Assembly (NCBI GenBank): GCA_017466325.1
Contig: JAFTUK010000042.1
Location: 1 to 38,728, forward strand
DNA length: 38,728 bases
Direction of reading: 5' to 3'
Source of the DNA: Bacteroidaceae bacterium
Lineage (GTDB): Bacteria; Bacteroidota; Bacteroidia; Bacteroidales; Bacteroidaceae
The notes beneath the pieces were generated by a model, which saw only the letters and a program-made list of their open reading frames with translations, ran no database searches and had not been told where the DNA came from. How positions within the stretch are numbered: the first letter of the stretch is position 1; each line of letters starts with the position of its first letter. Shown here one piece after another: positions 24,516 through 33,258 of this stretch. The position numbers were made by a program, and so were the translations under genes.

Positions 24516-25349
24516 ATGATAAGCATAAACAACGATACCTGCATCCGATGCGGCAAATGCCAAAGGGTTTGCCCTGCGTTCATCCCTGTCATAGAAAAGG
24601 ATGAACAGCCCTTGCTCCGCCACCCCGAAGTGTGCATAGGGTGCGGACATTGTGTGGACGTTTGTCCCACCGGGGCATATACCCACACCGACTTTCCTGC
24701 AGAATCAATACACGAAATCAAGAGGGACATCCTGCCCAGTGCAGAGAGTCTGATGGAACTGATACGCTCACGCCGCAGTAACCGCACCATCACGGCCACT
24801 CCCATTCCGCAAAGGTCTCTGGACATGATTCTGGAGGCAGCGCGTTATGCCCCCACGGCACAGAACAGCCGACAGGTGCATCTGCACCTAATCACCCGCG
24901 ACATTGAACTGCAGGAAGTGGAAGCGGCAACCATAAATTACTTCATGCGCCTGGCACGTTTCATGCTCTTCCCTCCCGTGAAACTGGTAATGCGACCGTT
25001 CCTGCGCAAACTCTACGACGAGGTTCCCGCCCTGATGGCCATGAACGAGCAGTTCAAGCAGGGGCAACGCCCATGCATCTGCAACTGTACCGCCCTGCTC
25101 ATACTTTCCGCTCCCAAAGGCTACTCCTTCGGTTCGCAGGACTGTAATCTTGCATACCAGAATGCCTCGCTGATGGCAGAGTCCCTCGGTGTGAGCCAGA
25201 TCTACATGGGCTTCGTGCAGACGGCCATGTTCATGATGGGATGCAAACGGGCGGCAAAGGTACTGGGCATCCCTAAAGGCCACAAGGCGTTCGCCATAAT
25301 GGGCTTGGGTATGCCGGCATTAAAGTATGCCAAGTACACCACGCGATAA
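24516..25349 (+). CDS. 4Fe-4S ferredoxin-nitroreductase fusion protein
   Basis: This 277-residue protein begins with a two-cluster ferredoxin domain, CIRCGKCQRVCP (from residue 8) and CIGCGHCVDVCP (about residue 46), each with four Cys ligands for a 4Fe-4S centre. A nitroreductase FMN-binding domain follows from about residue 80, with the SRRSNRTITATPIPQ entry motif and RYAPTAQNSRQ. Such fusions pass electrons from the clusters to FMN to reduce an unknown acceptor; they are common in anaerobic Bacteroidetes and clostridia. The frame extends upstream to 24414 into the previous gene; the Met at 24516 directly precedes the first cluster motif. GH89 follows 43 bases later, but no functional link is evident. 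Confidence 0.9.
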   Translation: MISINNDTCIRCGKCQRVCPAFIPVIEKDEQPLLRHPEVCIGCGHCVDVCPTGAYTHTDFPAESIHEIKRDILPSAESLMELIRSRRSNRTITATPIPQRSLDMILEAARYAPTAQNSRQVHLHLITRDIELQEVEAATINYFMRLARFMLFPPVKLVMRPFLRKLYDEVPALMAMNEQFKQGQRPCICNCTALLILSAPKGYSFGSQDCNLAYQNASLMAESLGVSQIYMGFVQTAMFMMGCKRAAKVLGIPKGHKAFAIMGLGMPALKYAKYTTR

Positions 25350-25392
25350 CAAACTGCCACAATATAAAGAACCAAACAATACAAAATAGGAT

Positions 25393-28023
25393 ATGTTACG
25401 TTATATCTTTTCCGCACTGTTATTGATGTTTACGGCCCTTCTGCCCTTGAAGGCAGAGCGCAACCCTGCATCCGTAGTGGCTCTGGCAGAACGTATCGGC
25501 GGTCCCGGTACGGCAGAGAAGTTCGTCTTTGACTTGGAACCCATGAGAGGCGTAAGTGAGGAAACCTTCTCAATAGGCAAGGAGGGAGGCAAGATCGTGA
25601 TTAAAGGCAACAGCCTCAGTGCACTGACCACGGGCCTGGGCTGGTTCCTGAACCACTATCTCAACGTGAACATTTCCTGGAATTCGCTCAACGAGGGAAA
25701 ACCTGGCCAGCCCTATGCCGACTTGCCGGCCATTGACCGCATAAAGGTAGACGGCGAGTCACGCAGTTGCGATGCCAAATACCGCTACTATCTGAACTAT
25801 TGCACCTTCGGCTATTCCATGACCTCGTGGACATGGGACCGTTGGCAAAGGGAAATAGATTGGATGGCCCTGCATGGAATAAACATGCCCTTGCAGATTG
25901 TGGGGCTTGAGGAGGTGTGGCGCATGTTCCTTACCCTTGAGGAGAACGGCAAGCGCAAGTACAATTATACCGACGAAGAGGCCAAGGCCTTCGTTCCCGG
26001 TCCCGCCTTTACCGCATGGTGGGGCATGAACAACCTGGAAGGGTGGGGCGGAACTGCACCCGGTGCTCTGAACGGAGGTACATGGGAGGGTGCCGGTGGC
26101 GTTCAGGACGATGCATGGTATGTGCGCCAGCAGAAACTGGCCAAGAGCATACTTGACCGCCAGAGGGAATTGGGCATACACCCCGTGCTGCCCGGATTCT
26201 CAGGCATGGTGCCAGTGAACTTTACCCGGAAGACTGGGGTACCCACAGATGCCAACGGTGGCAGATGGGCAGGTGGTTTCCAGCGTCCGCGCATCATCGA
26301 CCCCACTTATGAGGGTTTTGCGGAGATAGCGGCCGACTATTATGCATGCCTGAAGGAGGTTATGGGCGAGAGCCAATACTATTCCATGGACCCGTTCCAT
26401 GAGGGCGGGGCAATTTCCAGCGGAAAGTACACCGAAGCATACAGGGCCATTTACGATGCCATGGAGGCAACCAAACCTGGTTCGCAATGGGTAATCCAGC
26501 AATGGCAATGGGACGGAAACCAGAGGAAGTCCATCAGTGCCGTGCCGGCCGGCCGGTTGATAGTGCTGGACCTGTTCTCGGATGGCCGTCCTGCCTTTGA
26601 CCACTACAACGGATATGCGCCACAGGATGCCGTATTCTGTGCCATTCCCAATTTCGGTGGGCGTTCTGGTCTGATGGGGCGGTTGAACAATCTTGCAGAC
26701 AATTACTTCTCTTATAAGGCCAAGTATGGCCGCATTAAGGGAATTGGCGCGGCTCCTGAGGCAATCGAGCAGACACCGGTGACCTACGACCTGTTGTTCC
26801 AGTTGCCATGGATGGGAACGAAACCCGACGTAAGGCAGTGGGTGAGGGATTATGCCATGGCACGCTATGGCACGCAGAACGATGAGGTGGAGGAGGCATG
26901 GGAACTGCTCCGCATGGGTGTGCTGAACTATGGTGCCGATGCCATACAGGGTCCTGTGGAAGACGTATGGGGCGCACGCCCGAATCTGGATGCACGCCCT
27001 GCAAGCGCCTGGGGCAAGACCCTGAATCACGCTGGCGGCACCTATACCAAGGCACGTCGCCAGATGCTGATAGATGCCGTATATAAACTGCTTGCCCAAA
27101 GTAAGGCATTGAAACTGAAGAAAGGTTCCGTATGCGAAAGCAACTACCGTTATGACCTTGTTGAATTCGGCAGTGCCGTTATGGCCGACTATGCCTACGA
27201 CCTGCTTCTCGGAATAAGGGCGGCCAAGGATGCTGCCGGCGAGGACTTTGCCACAGATGCCGCCTACATGGCACGCCGCGATGCCTTCCTGGCCCTCATT
27301 GCGGATGTGGATGCCTTCAAGGGCACTAACCTCAACTTCCGTCTGGGCAAATGGACACAGGAGGCACGCGATGCCGCGGCAGAGGTGGAGGGAGCGACAA
27401 CGGCAACCGCCGACTGGTACGAGTTCAACAATGCCCGTACCCTTATCACCACATGGTCAAGTCCCAATACCAATCTCAATGACTATTCCTACCGTTCGTG
27501 GCAGGGTTTGCTTAAGGATTTCTACCTGCCCCGATGGCAATACTTCTTTGATAACGGCTGCAAACCTGCCGATTACGGTTTCTTCGAATGGAACTGGGCA
27601 CACGGTATGGAGCATAGTGTGGGGCAGACGGAAAAGAGCAGTGTCCGCCTGACCGGGGGACAATGCGGTTACTCCTATAGCCCCAAGCCAAAGGGCAATA
27701 CGGTGAAGCAGGCAGCGAAACTGCTGGAGAAGTATATCCTTCCCGTAAGAATGGGTGATGCCACGTTCTATGCTTACCGCCATTTGGAGAACAATGTGCC
27801 TGAAACCGTGATCTCTGCCGAGGCGGGGGAAGATATAGACATGAGCAAGACTTTAGGACGGTTTGGGAAGGTAAAGGTGACGGGTGACTGCATAGAGTGC
27901 AAGGCTGGAAAGCCCGATGATATGTGTATAAAGCCTGGCACGCCTGCGGGAGTGCACACCCTTACCGTTGCACTTGACGACGGAACTGCTTTCTGCGTAA
28001 AGGTGGAGGTAAGGGGCAAGTGA
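25393..28023 (+). CDS. GH89 alpha-N-acetylglucosaminidase, compact form
   Basis: This 876-residue secreted protein has a signal peptide (about residues 1-20, ending LPLKA), a small N-terminal alpha/beta domain starting NPASVVALAERIGG, and the GH89 catalytic region. Glu337 (DPFHEGGA) and Glu456 (GAAPEAIEQ) fit acid/base and nucleophile. Unlike the paralogue at 14352-19499 it lacks both the long N-terminal beta domains and the C-terminal sorting module, ending after a short beta-sandwich, so it is probably periplasmic instead of surface-anchored. By eye most catalytic-domain residues are shared between the two, including long DNA-level matches such as near 27340-27440. GH89 enzymes remove terminal alpha-linked GlcNAc. 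It lies in a rightward block between a ferredoxin-nitroreductase and a LOG-like gene. Confidence 0.94.
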   Translation: MLRYIFSALLLMFTALLPLKAERNPASVVALAERIGGPGTAEKFVFDLEPMRGVSEETFSIGKEGGKIVIKGNSLSALTTGLGWFLNHYLNVNISWNSLNEGKPGQPYADLPAIDRIKVDGESRSCDAKYRYYLNYCTFGYSMTSWTWDRWQREIDWMALHGINMPLQIVGLEEVWRMFLTLEENGKRKYNYTDEEAKAFVPGPAFTAWWGMNNLEGWGGTAPGALNGGTWEGAGGVQDDAWYVRQQKLAKSILDRQRELGIHPVLPGFSGMVPVNFTRKTGVPTDANGGRWAGGFQRPRIIDPTYEGFAEIAADYYACLKEVMGESQYYSMDPFHEGGAISSGKYTEAYRAIYDAMEATKPGSQWVIQQWQWDGNQRKSISAVPAGRLIVLDLFSDGRPAFDHYNGYAPQDAVFCAIPNFGGRSGLMGRLNNLADNYFSYKAKYGRIKGIGAAPEAIEQTPVTYDLLFQLPWMGTKPDVRQWVRDYAMARYGTQNDEVEEAWELLRMGVLNYGADAIQGPVEDVWGARPNLDARPASAWGKTLNHAGGTYTKARRQMLIDAVYKLLAQSKALKLKKGSVCESNYRYDLVEFGSAVMADYAYDLLLGIRAAKDAAGEDFATDAAYMARRDAFLALIADVDAFKGTNLNFRLGKWTQEARDAAAEVEGATTATADWYEFNNARTLITTWSSPNTNLNDYSYRSWQGLLKDFYLPRWQYFFDNGCKPADYGFFEWNWAHGMEHSVGQTEKSSVRLTGGQCGYSYSPKPKGNTVKQAAKLLEKYILPVRMGDATFYAYRHLENNVPETVISAEAGEDIDMSKTLGRFGKVKVTGDCIECKAGKPDDMCIKPGTPAGVHTLTVALDDGTAFCVKVEVRGK

Positions 28024-28070
28024 CCATTGTACCTTAATTGATATTTATATATACGCCGGTAGAAAACACT

Positions 28071-29030
28071 ATGATAGTAAGTAATTCGCATCATGGAGAA
28101 AGGATAGCGGAATATCTTCATTCTGTTCCTTTTGTCGTAGATCCGCTGGAATTATATACGGCGGAAACGTTGTACGCGGGACTTGACATTTCTCGCCCAG
28201 AAACCTTTTCCCAGTGCTACGACCAGCAGGTCTATAATCACTTTCTGGCACAGGGCAAGGTGACGGACAACCCAATGGAGTCCCTTGCACGCAACCTGCA
28301 TGACTTCTGTATCATGCAGAGCACCAAACGCTTGCTTGCACGCTATGACAAATGCCAGGTGGTGGCGGTAATGGGCGGTAATGCCATGAGACGTGATGAT
28401 GCTGCCTATGAGAAGGTGGCGCGCATCAGCAAGGCGCTGACGGAGAAGGGTTCGCTGATGGTGTCGGGAGGCGGAAGCGGTGCCATGGAGGCAACCGGTT
28501 TCGGAGCATGGATGGCAGGACGCAGCGAAGGGGAGTTCCGTGAGGTGCTCTCCAGACTTGCCGCTGTACCTGTTCAGGAGGATCAGGACTATCTTGCCGT
28601 GTCATTAGGCGTCATACGCGACTATCCGCAGACCCGGTATATCAATCTAAGTATTCCCACCTGGCTCTACGGGCATGAATGGACATCACCCTTTGCCACA
28701 CATATTGCCAAACTCTTTGAGAACAGCATACGTGAAGACACCCTCCTTACCATAGCATACGGAGGCATAATCTATGCGCCGGGGCGTGCCGGAACCATAC
28801 AGGAAGTCTTCCAGGAGGCTGTGCAGAACCACTATCTCACCTTCGGATTTGCCAGTCCGATGGTGTTCCTTGATACCGAGTTCTGGACAAAGACCACACC
28901 ATTCTATCCCTTGCTCGTAGACTTGATGGAAAAAGGGATATACAAGAACCTTATACTATCGATTTCTGACGAAGTGGATGAGATCGTCGGTACGATAACG
29001 GACTTTCAGCAAAAGGTAAAGATGCAATAG
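28071..29030 (+). CDS. LOG-like Rossmann-fold protein (nucleotide-monophosphate glycosidase family)
   Basis: This 319-residue protein has a central Rossmann-like core with VVAVMGGNAMRRDD, SGGGSGAMEATGFGAW (compare the LOG motif GGGxxGxMGA) and IYAPGRAGTIQEVFQEA (compare PGGxGTxxE). LOG/PpnN-type enzymes cleave the N-glycosidic bond of nucleoside monophosphates to base and ribose 5-phosphate. The motif spacing is conserved, but residues differ from standard LOG proteins, so it may be a divergent group. The open frame begins at a TTG at 28038; the ATG at 28071 is a more likely start. It follows GH89 by 47 bases. Confidence 0.8.
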   Translation: MIVSNSHHGERIAEYLHSVPFVVDPLELYTAETLYAGLDISRPETFSQCYDQQVYNHFLAQGKVTDNPMESLARNLHDFCIMQSTKRLLARYDKCQVVAVMGGNAMRRDDAAYEKVARISKALTEKGSLMVSGGGSGAMEATGFGAWMAGRSEGEFREVLSRLAAVPVQEDQDYLAVSLGVIRDYPQTRYINLSIPTWLYGHEWTSPFATHIAKLFENSIREDTLLTIAYGGIIYAPGRAGTIQEVFQEAVQNHYLTFGFASPMVFLDTEFWTKTTPFYPLLVDLMEKGIYKNLILSISDEVDEIVGTITDFQQKVKMQ

Positions 29031-29036
29031 GTATTA

Positions 29037-29203
29037 AACCCAAATTGGTCATTAGACTCTTATGCGCTAATGAAACCTTCTTTTTGCCATCTGTTTCGTC
29101 GCTTATCGGTTACAATGGAACCCCATTGCGCCCTCAAAGTGGCAAAACATCTGTTCAAAAACAAACGCAATTATCACCATAGCGCTAATGACCGATTTGG
29201 GTT
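29037..29203. repeat. MITE-like element with 19-bp inverted ends
   Basis: AACCCAAATTGGTCATTAG at 29037-29055 is the inverse of CTAATGACCGATTTGGGTT at 29185-29203 with one mismatch. The 129-base interior has no credible gene but includes GCGCTAATGA twice (29064 and 29182) and a CAATGG/CCATTG dyad. It lies between the LOG-like gene and the terminator before trpB. I see no target-site duplication. Confidence 0.7.
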
Positions 29204-29244
29204 AAAGCAACGAGGCCGCCATATACAGACGACCTCGTTGCTTT
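29204..29244. terminator. Bidirectional terminator between LOG-like gene and trpB
   Basis: AAAGCAACGAGG (29204-29215) pairs perfectly with CCTCGTTGCTTT (29233-29244), 12 bp with a 17-base loop. It ends in a T-run rightward, and converging genes flank it. Confidence 0.8.
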
Positions 29245-29265
29245 TGATAGGGATAATTACTATGG

Positions 29266-30630
29266 TCAGATGATCTGCTCCAGTTCCTTGACGTTGCGTG
29301 TCACTTCCTCGTCCGACACCTCGTGGTCGAACAGGTTGCCGGCAAGGTACTGGGTGTAGGCTGCCATGTCGATGAGGCCATGGCCGGAGAGGTTGAACAG
29401 GATAACCTTCTCTTCGCCGGTCTCCTTGCACTTTTCTGCCTCGGCAATGGCGGCGGCAATGGCGTGGCACGATTCTGGAGCAGGGATGATACCCTCTTCC
29501 TTGGCAAAGAGCAGGCCGGCTTTGAAGGTCTCGGACTGCTTCAGGTCCACGGCCTCCATGTAGCCGTCCTTCAGCAGTTGGGATATTATCACGCCTGCAC
29601 CATGGTAGCGCAGACCGCCGGCATGTATGTTGGCCGGCATGAAGTTATGGCCCAGTGTGTACATGGGCATCAGGGGGGTCAGTCCGCTCAGGTCGCCGAA
29701 GTCGTACTGGAACTGTCCTCGTGTCAGTTTTGGACAACTGGCAGGCTCGGCGGCAATGAAGCGGGTCTTGCGCTCGCCGCTGAAGACATGGCGCATGAAG
29801 GGGAACGAGATACCTGCAAAGTTGGAACCGCCACCGAAGCAGCCTATCACTATGTCTGGATATTCTCCGGCCATCTGCATCTGCTTCTCCGCCTCCAGAC
29901 CGATGATGGTCTGATGCAGGGACACATGGTTCATGACTGAGCCCAGCACGTACTTGCAGTTGGGTGTGGTCATGGCCAGTTCCACTGCCTCGGATATTGC
30001 TGTGCCCAAGGAACCGTTGTTGTTGGGGTCTACGGTAAGCACATCCTTGCCGGCACGTGTGGACATGGAGGGAGAAGGGGTGACCTGTGCACCGTAACTC
30101 TGCATTATGGCACGGCGGTAAGGCTTCTGTTCGTAACTGATTTTCACCTGATACACCGCAGCCTCCAGACCGAACACCTTGGCGGCATAACTAAGGGCGC
30201 ATCCCCACTGGCCGGCACCCGTTTCGGTGGTGATGTTGGTGACTCCTTCCTGCTTGCAGTAGTAGGCCTGTGCCAAGGCGCTGTTCAACTTGTGACTGCC
30301 TATGGGGCTTACACTCTCGTTCTTGAAGTAGATGTGTGCAGGTGTGCCAAGGGCCTTTTCCAGACCATAGGCACGTACCAGGGGGGTGCTGCGGTAATAC
30401 TTGTACTGCTCGCGCACAGCCTCGGGTATGTCTATCCAAGCATGCTCCTGGTCCATCTCCTGACGGCTTGCCTCCATGGAGAATAGAGGGAACATATCTT
30501 CGGGTGTCATAGGTTTCTTGGTCTTGGGGTCCAGCATGGGCATGGGTTTGTTGGGCATGTCCGCCTGGATGTTGTACCACTGTGTGGGTATCTCCTCTTC
30601 GCTCAGGAAGAAGCGCTTTTGTTTGCTCAT
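29266..30630 (-). CDS. trpB: TrpB2-type tryptophan synthase beta subunit-like PLP enzyme
   Basis: This 454-residue protein is of the long TrpB2 type. The PLP Lys114 lies in SPIGSHKLNSALAQAYY, the glycine-rich phosphate loop in CFGGGSNFAG, and the N-terminal extension and EQEHAW-like region are typical of TrpB2. It makes tryptophan from indole and serine, or salvages indole, with pyridoxal phosphate. TrpB2 proteins often occur away from the trp operon, and here there is no trpA or other trp gene nearby, supporting indole salvage over channelled synthesis. Its start lies 29 bases downstream of the dprA stop on the same strand, so it may be read from the DUF2851-dprA promoter. Confidence 0.92.
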   Translation of the reverse strand: MSKQKRFFLSEEEIPTQWYNIQADMPNKPMPMLDPKTKKPMTPEDMFPLFSMEASRQEMDQEHAWIDIPEAVREQYKYYRSTPLVRAYGLEKALGTPAHIYFKNESVSPIGSHKLNSALAQAYYCKQEGVTNITTETGAGQWGCALSYAAKVFGLEAAVYQVKISYEQKPYRRAIMQSYGAQVTPSPSMSTRAGKDVLTVDPNNNGSLGTAISEAVELAMTTPNCKYVLGSVMNHVSLHQTIIGLEAEKQMQMAGEYPDIVIGCFGGGSNFAGISFPFMRHVFSGERKTRFIAAEPASCPKLTRGQFQYDFGDLSGLTPLMPMYTLGHNFMPANIHAGGLRYHGAGVIISQLLKDGYMEAVDLKQSETFKAGLLFAKEEGIIPAPESCHAIAAAIAEAEKCKETGEEKVILFNLSGHGLIDMAAYTQYLAGNLFDHEVSDEEVTRNVKELEQII

Positions 30631-30659
30631 ATTGTATTGTATGTTTGTGTCGTTAGTAT

Positions 30660-31781
30660 TCAGTTAAGACGGTACATACCGCCAGGAATCATTCTTACTA
30701 TCCCCTTCATCTCCATGGTGAAGAGCAGACCGCTCAGTTTGCCTGCCGGTATTCCCGTGCTGACGGAGAGGATGTTCAGTTGCAGGCGGTCCTTGTTGCG
30801 CAGGGCATTGACAACGAGTTGCTCTTCGTCGGAGAGTTCGGGAAACAGGTCCTGCTGTATGCCGTCGGCCAGTTGTTTCTTCCTGGCCTTGTCGTCCTGC
30901 CATCCCATGGCTCTGACGAAGTCTTCGGCACCGGTAAGCAGTCCGGCCGTGTTGTTGGCTATTATCCTGTTGCAACCGTCCGACTGGGTGTCTGTCATGC
31001 GGCCGGGGAAGGCAAAGACCTCCTTGCCGTAACTCTGTGCTATCTCTGCCGTGATGAGGCTGCCACCGCGTGATGCGCTCTCCACCACTATCGTGGCATC
31101 CGAGCATCCGGCCACTATGCGGTTGCGCTGCACGAAGTATCGCTTCTCTATGGTGGTCCGCGACATGAACTCCGTCAGCAGTCCTCCGTGCTCCAGCATT
31201 TCCTTGGCAGTATTGCGGTGCAGGGTGGGGTATATCTGGTCCAGACCGTGTGCCAGCACGCCGATGGTCTCCATCTCGTTCTGCAGGGCCTGCCGGTGGC
31301 ACTGTATGTCCACTCCGTAGGCCAGGCCGCTCATTATGAGTATGTCCGGACAGAGGTCGGCCAGTTCCCTGATGAACACCTCGCACATCTGCCGTCCGTA
31401 GTCGGTAATCTTGCGCGTGCCCACCATGCTGATGATGCGCTTCTTGTTCAGGTCTGCCGTACCGCGGTAGTACAGCATCATGGGAGCATCGTCGCACTCC
31501 TTCATGCGCACGGGGTAGCGCCTGTCCTGAAAGCCGATGCACTCCACCTTCACCTTTTCTGCCCATTCCATCTCCTCCTCACAACGTGGCAGGCAGGAGT
31601 CCATGTAGGCAAGATTCTCCTTCAGTGCCGGGGTGGCATCGGGAACGGCATCCATGATGTCGCGCCTGTTCTCGTACACAGCCATGGCGCTGCCCAGTGT
31701 CTCCACCAGCATCCTTTGCTGCGAGTAGTTCAACTTAGGAACTCTCGTCAGGGCCATCATGTACAGTGTCTCCTTATCCAT
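30660..31781 (-). CDS. dprA: DNA-processing protein DprA
   Basis: This 373-residue protein has an N-terminal SAM/HhH-like region, the Rossmann-type DprA/Smf core (MVGTRKITDYGRQM, SGLAYGVDIQCHRQAL, FPGRMTDTQSDGCN) and a C-terminal winged-helix domain (ELSDEEQLVVNALRNKD onward). DprA loads RecA on incoming single-stranded DNA during natural transformation and is found widely even in species not known to be competent. Its start overlaps the end of the DUF2851 gene by 8 bases, implying translational coupling. Confidence 0.94.
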   Translation of the reverse strand: MDKETLYMMALTRVPKLNYSQQRMLVETLGSAMAVYENRRDIMDAVPDATPALKENLAYMDSCLPRCEEEMEWAEKVKVECIGFQDRRYPVRMKECDDAPMMLYYRGTADLNKKRIISMVGTRKITDYGRQMCEVFIRELADLCPDILIMSGLAYGVDIQCHRQALQNEMETIGVLAHGLDQIYPTLHRNTAKEMLEHGGLLTEFMSRTTIEKRYFVQRNRIVAGCSDATIVVESASRGGSLITAEIAQSYGKEVFAFPGRMTDTQSDGCNRIIANNTAGLLTGAEDFVRAMGWQDDKARKKQLADGIQQDLFPELSDEEQLVVNALRNKDRLQLNILSVSTGIPAGKLSGLLFTMEMKGIVRMIPGGMYRLN

Positions 31782-32997
31782 TCTGCTTCATCAGGTGTGA
31801 AATGTACTCGAAGCCGAAGCGGCATTCCAGACATTTGGCGTGGTCGCAGTATTCCTTTTTCAGTTGTATCAGAGCCTGGCTGTCGTAGGCCGTGCCCACA
31901 TCCATTCCGCAGGCCTGCCATTGCCTCATTATGTAGTTCTTCTCGCCGGGCAGTTGCTCCAGCATCTCCACGGCACGTGTGCGGTAGCCGTAGGTCCCGT
32001 GGTGCAGGTCGTAGGCATAGAGCAGGTTTGCCACCGTGTTTATGATTATGAGCGTGCGGCTTCCCTTGCTGATGCCTGCCACGGCCAGTCTCTCGTCCAT
32101 CTCTTTTATCGAGGTGGCATCCAGTATGCTTCCCAGTGTGCAGTGCCCCTCGTGGAAGAGCCTTGCCATCTGCCTGATGCGCACGTCGGGGAAGTTCTGT
32201 GGTCTGGTGCGCAGATAGTGCCAGTGGGAAGGCGCCATAGGTTCGGGCAGTGTGAACTTGTGGTTCAGGAATCTGTATTCCGCATGCATCCTGTTCTTCA
32301 GGTCCTCGTCCGTCACCTTGTCTATCAGTCCGGCAAGCCCCAGAAACATGCACTCCACCTGAAACAGGTTGTCGCGATGCTTCCCTGCCGCCGCAAGCGG
32401 AACACGCTTTGCCCACATCTCGAAGATGTCGCCGTTCAGCCCGAAGCCGAAGTTGCGAGCCAGGGTTATGAAGGTGGTCTGCTCCCAGTCTCCACGACAT
32501 TCCTTCAGGATGTCCAGTATCCTCTTGGCACGTGCCTCCATCCTTTCTGCCAGCAGGGCATCGAACCAGGCGTGTGCCTTTAATGGCTCTATTCCGCGCA
32601 CAAACTTGTGGCAACGCGGATAGTCGGTGGTGCGGAGCAGTTCTTCATAGTTGTCCTTCACCTCCTGCGGTATGGCTATTGTAACCTGCGGCACCGTCTG
32701 TCCGCTTTGTGTCCGTATTTCAGCATCTGCATGTTCCACAACGTGCAGGATGGTCGTGTTGTAGACGGGGTCTGTATGATGCTTGTGCCTGTTCCAGTCG
32801 CTGGAGCAGGTGTGTATCTCCACATTGCCTGCCCACACTATTCCGTCTGCCTTGATGCGGGCATTGAGAAAGTCCGGACCTTGGTTGCCGTTGTGCTGTC
32901 CAGGGTCCATAACCTCCACTTCGGTGCCGTCGGTTTTCATCAGCGTTCTTGACGGCAGAAGTTTGTGCATCCATACATAGTGGAGAAGTTTCTCCAT
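31774..32997 (-). CDS. DUF2851 family protein
   Basis: This 407-residue protein matches the DUF2851 group of Bacteroidetes: it starts MEKLLHYVWMHKLL, then has GQHNGNQGPDFLNARI, GNVEIHTCSSDWNRHKH and a C-terminal Cys cluster CDHAKCLECRFGFEY. The first half, with conserved D-F-x-N-A-R and E-I-H-x-x-S-D-W, resembles a PD-(D/E)xK nuclease-like fold, so a DNA-processing role alongside dprA is plausible but unproven. The last 8 bases overlap the dprA start. A TATCTTTG box at 33020-33027 lies 22 bases upstream of the start. Confidence 0.9.
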   Translation of the reverse strand: MEKLLHYVWMHKLLPSRTLMKTDGTEVEVMDPGQHNGNQGPDFLNARIKADGIVWAGNVEIHTCSSDWNRHKHHTDPVYNTTILHVVEHADAEIRTQSGQTVPQVTIAIPQEVKDNYEELLRTTDYPRCHKFVRGIEPLKAHAWFDALLAERMEARAKRILDILKECRGDWEQTTFITLARNFGFGLNGDIFEMWAKRVPLAAAGKHRDNLFQVECMFLGLAGLIDKVTDEDLKNRMHAEYRFLNHKFTLPEPMAPSHWHYLRTRPQNFPDVRIRQMARLFHEGHCTLGSILDATSIKEMDERLAVAGISKGSRTLIIINTVANLLYAYDLHHGTYGYRTRAVEMLEQLPGEKNYIMRQWQACGMDVGTAYDSQALIQLKKEYCDHAKCLECRFGFEYISHLMKQNG

Positions 32998-33019
32998 GCG
33001 TGCAGTGTCATTTTGTCGG

Positions 33020-33027
33020 CAAAGATA
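33020..33027 (-). promoter_or_regulatory. -7 box of the DUF2851-dprA-trpB block
   Basis: TATCTTTG on the minus strand lies just upstream of the DUF2851 start. The -33 region is unclear. Confidence 0.5.
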
Positions 33028-33119
33028 CTAATAAATTTGACAAATCGTTCACAGAATGCCAACTTTGATGTTGAATGCGGTCCTCATGACGCTGTAATTC
33101 ACAATAAAGGTTAAATCCT

Positions 33120-33150
33120 TTTGTATTTCCCTCACTTATTCGTACCTTTG
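33120..33150 (+). promoter_or_regulatory. Upstream promoter of the dapB operon
   Basis: TTTG at 33120-33123, a 19-base spacer and TACCTTTG at 33143-33150. The spacer TATTTCCCTCACTTATTCG differs at 2 of 19 bases from that of the second promoter 85 bases downstream. No matching left palindrome arm is seen here. Confidence 0.65.
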
Positions 33151-33163
33151 AAACATCGTTTCT

Positions 33164-33233
33164 AAATTACTTCCGCTCGGAAATAAAAATAAAATCAGTT
33201 TTATTTTGTATTTCCCTCGCTTAATCGTAATTT
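33164..33233. repeat. Palindromic promoter element, copy C
   Basis: Outer arms AAATTAC (33164-33170) and GTAATTT (33227-33233) pair; the inner stem pairs 33179-33194 with 33199-33215, interrupted by one mismatch and one bulge. Its constant parts CGCTCGGAAAT and ATTTCCCTCGCTTAATC match copies A and B, while both stems differ in sequence yet still pair. Confidence 0.75.
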
Positions 33234-33235
33234 TG
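33205..33235 (+). promoter_or_regulatory. Downstream promoter of the dapB operon
   Basis: TTTG at 33205-33208, a 19-base spacer and TAATTTTG at 33228-33235 lie inside palindromic copy C. The start would be near 33241, giving a leader of about 18 bases to dapB. Confidence 0.7.
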
Positions 33236-33258
33236 CACAATAAAGAAGACTAACAGAC

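Noticed and set aside
28038-28070. TTG start of the LOG-like gene
   Set aside because: An ATG 33 bases later is a better start, and the extra residues show no conservation that I can see.
29070-29273. 67-codon rightward frame inside the inverted-repeat element
   Set aside because: It crosses the element end and the terminator hairpin, and the composition is not protein-like.
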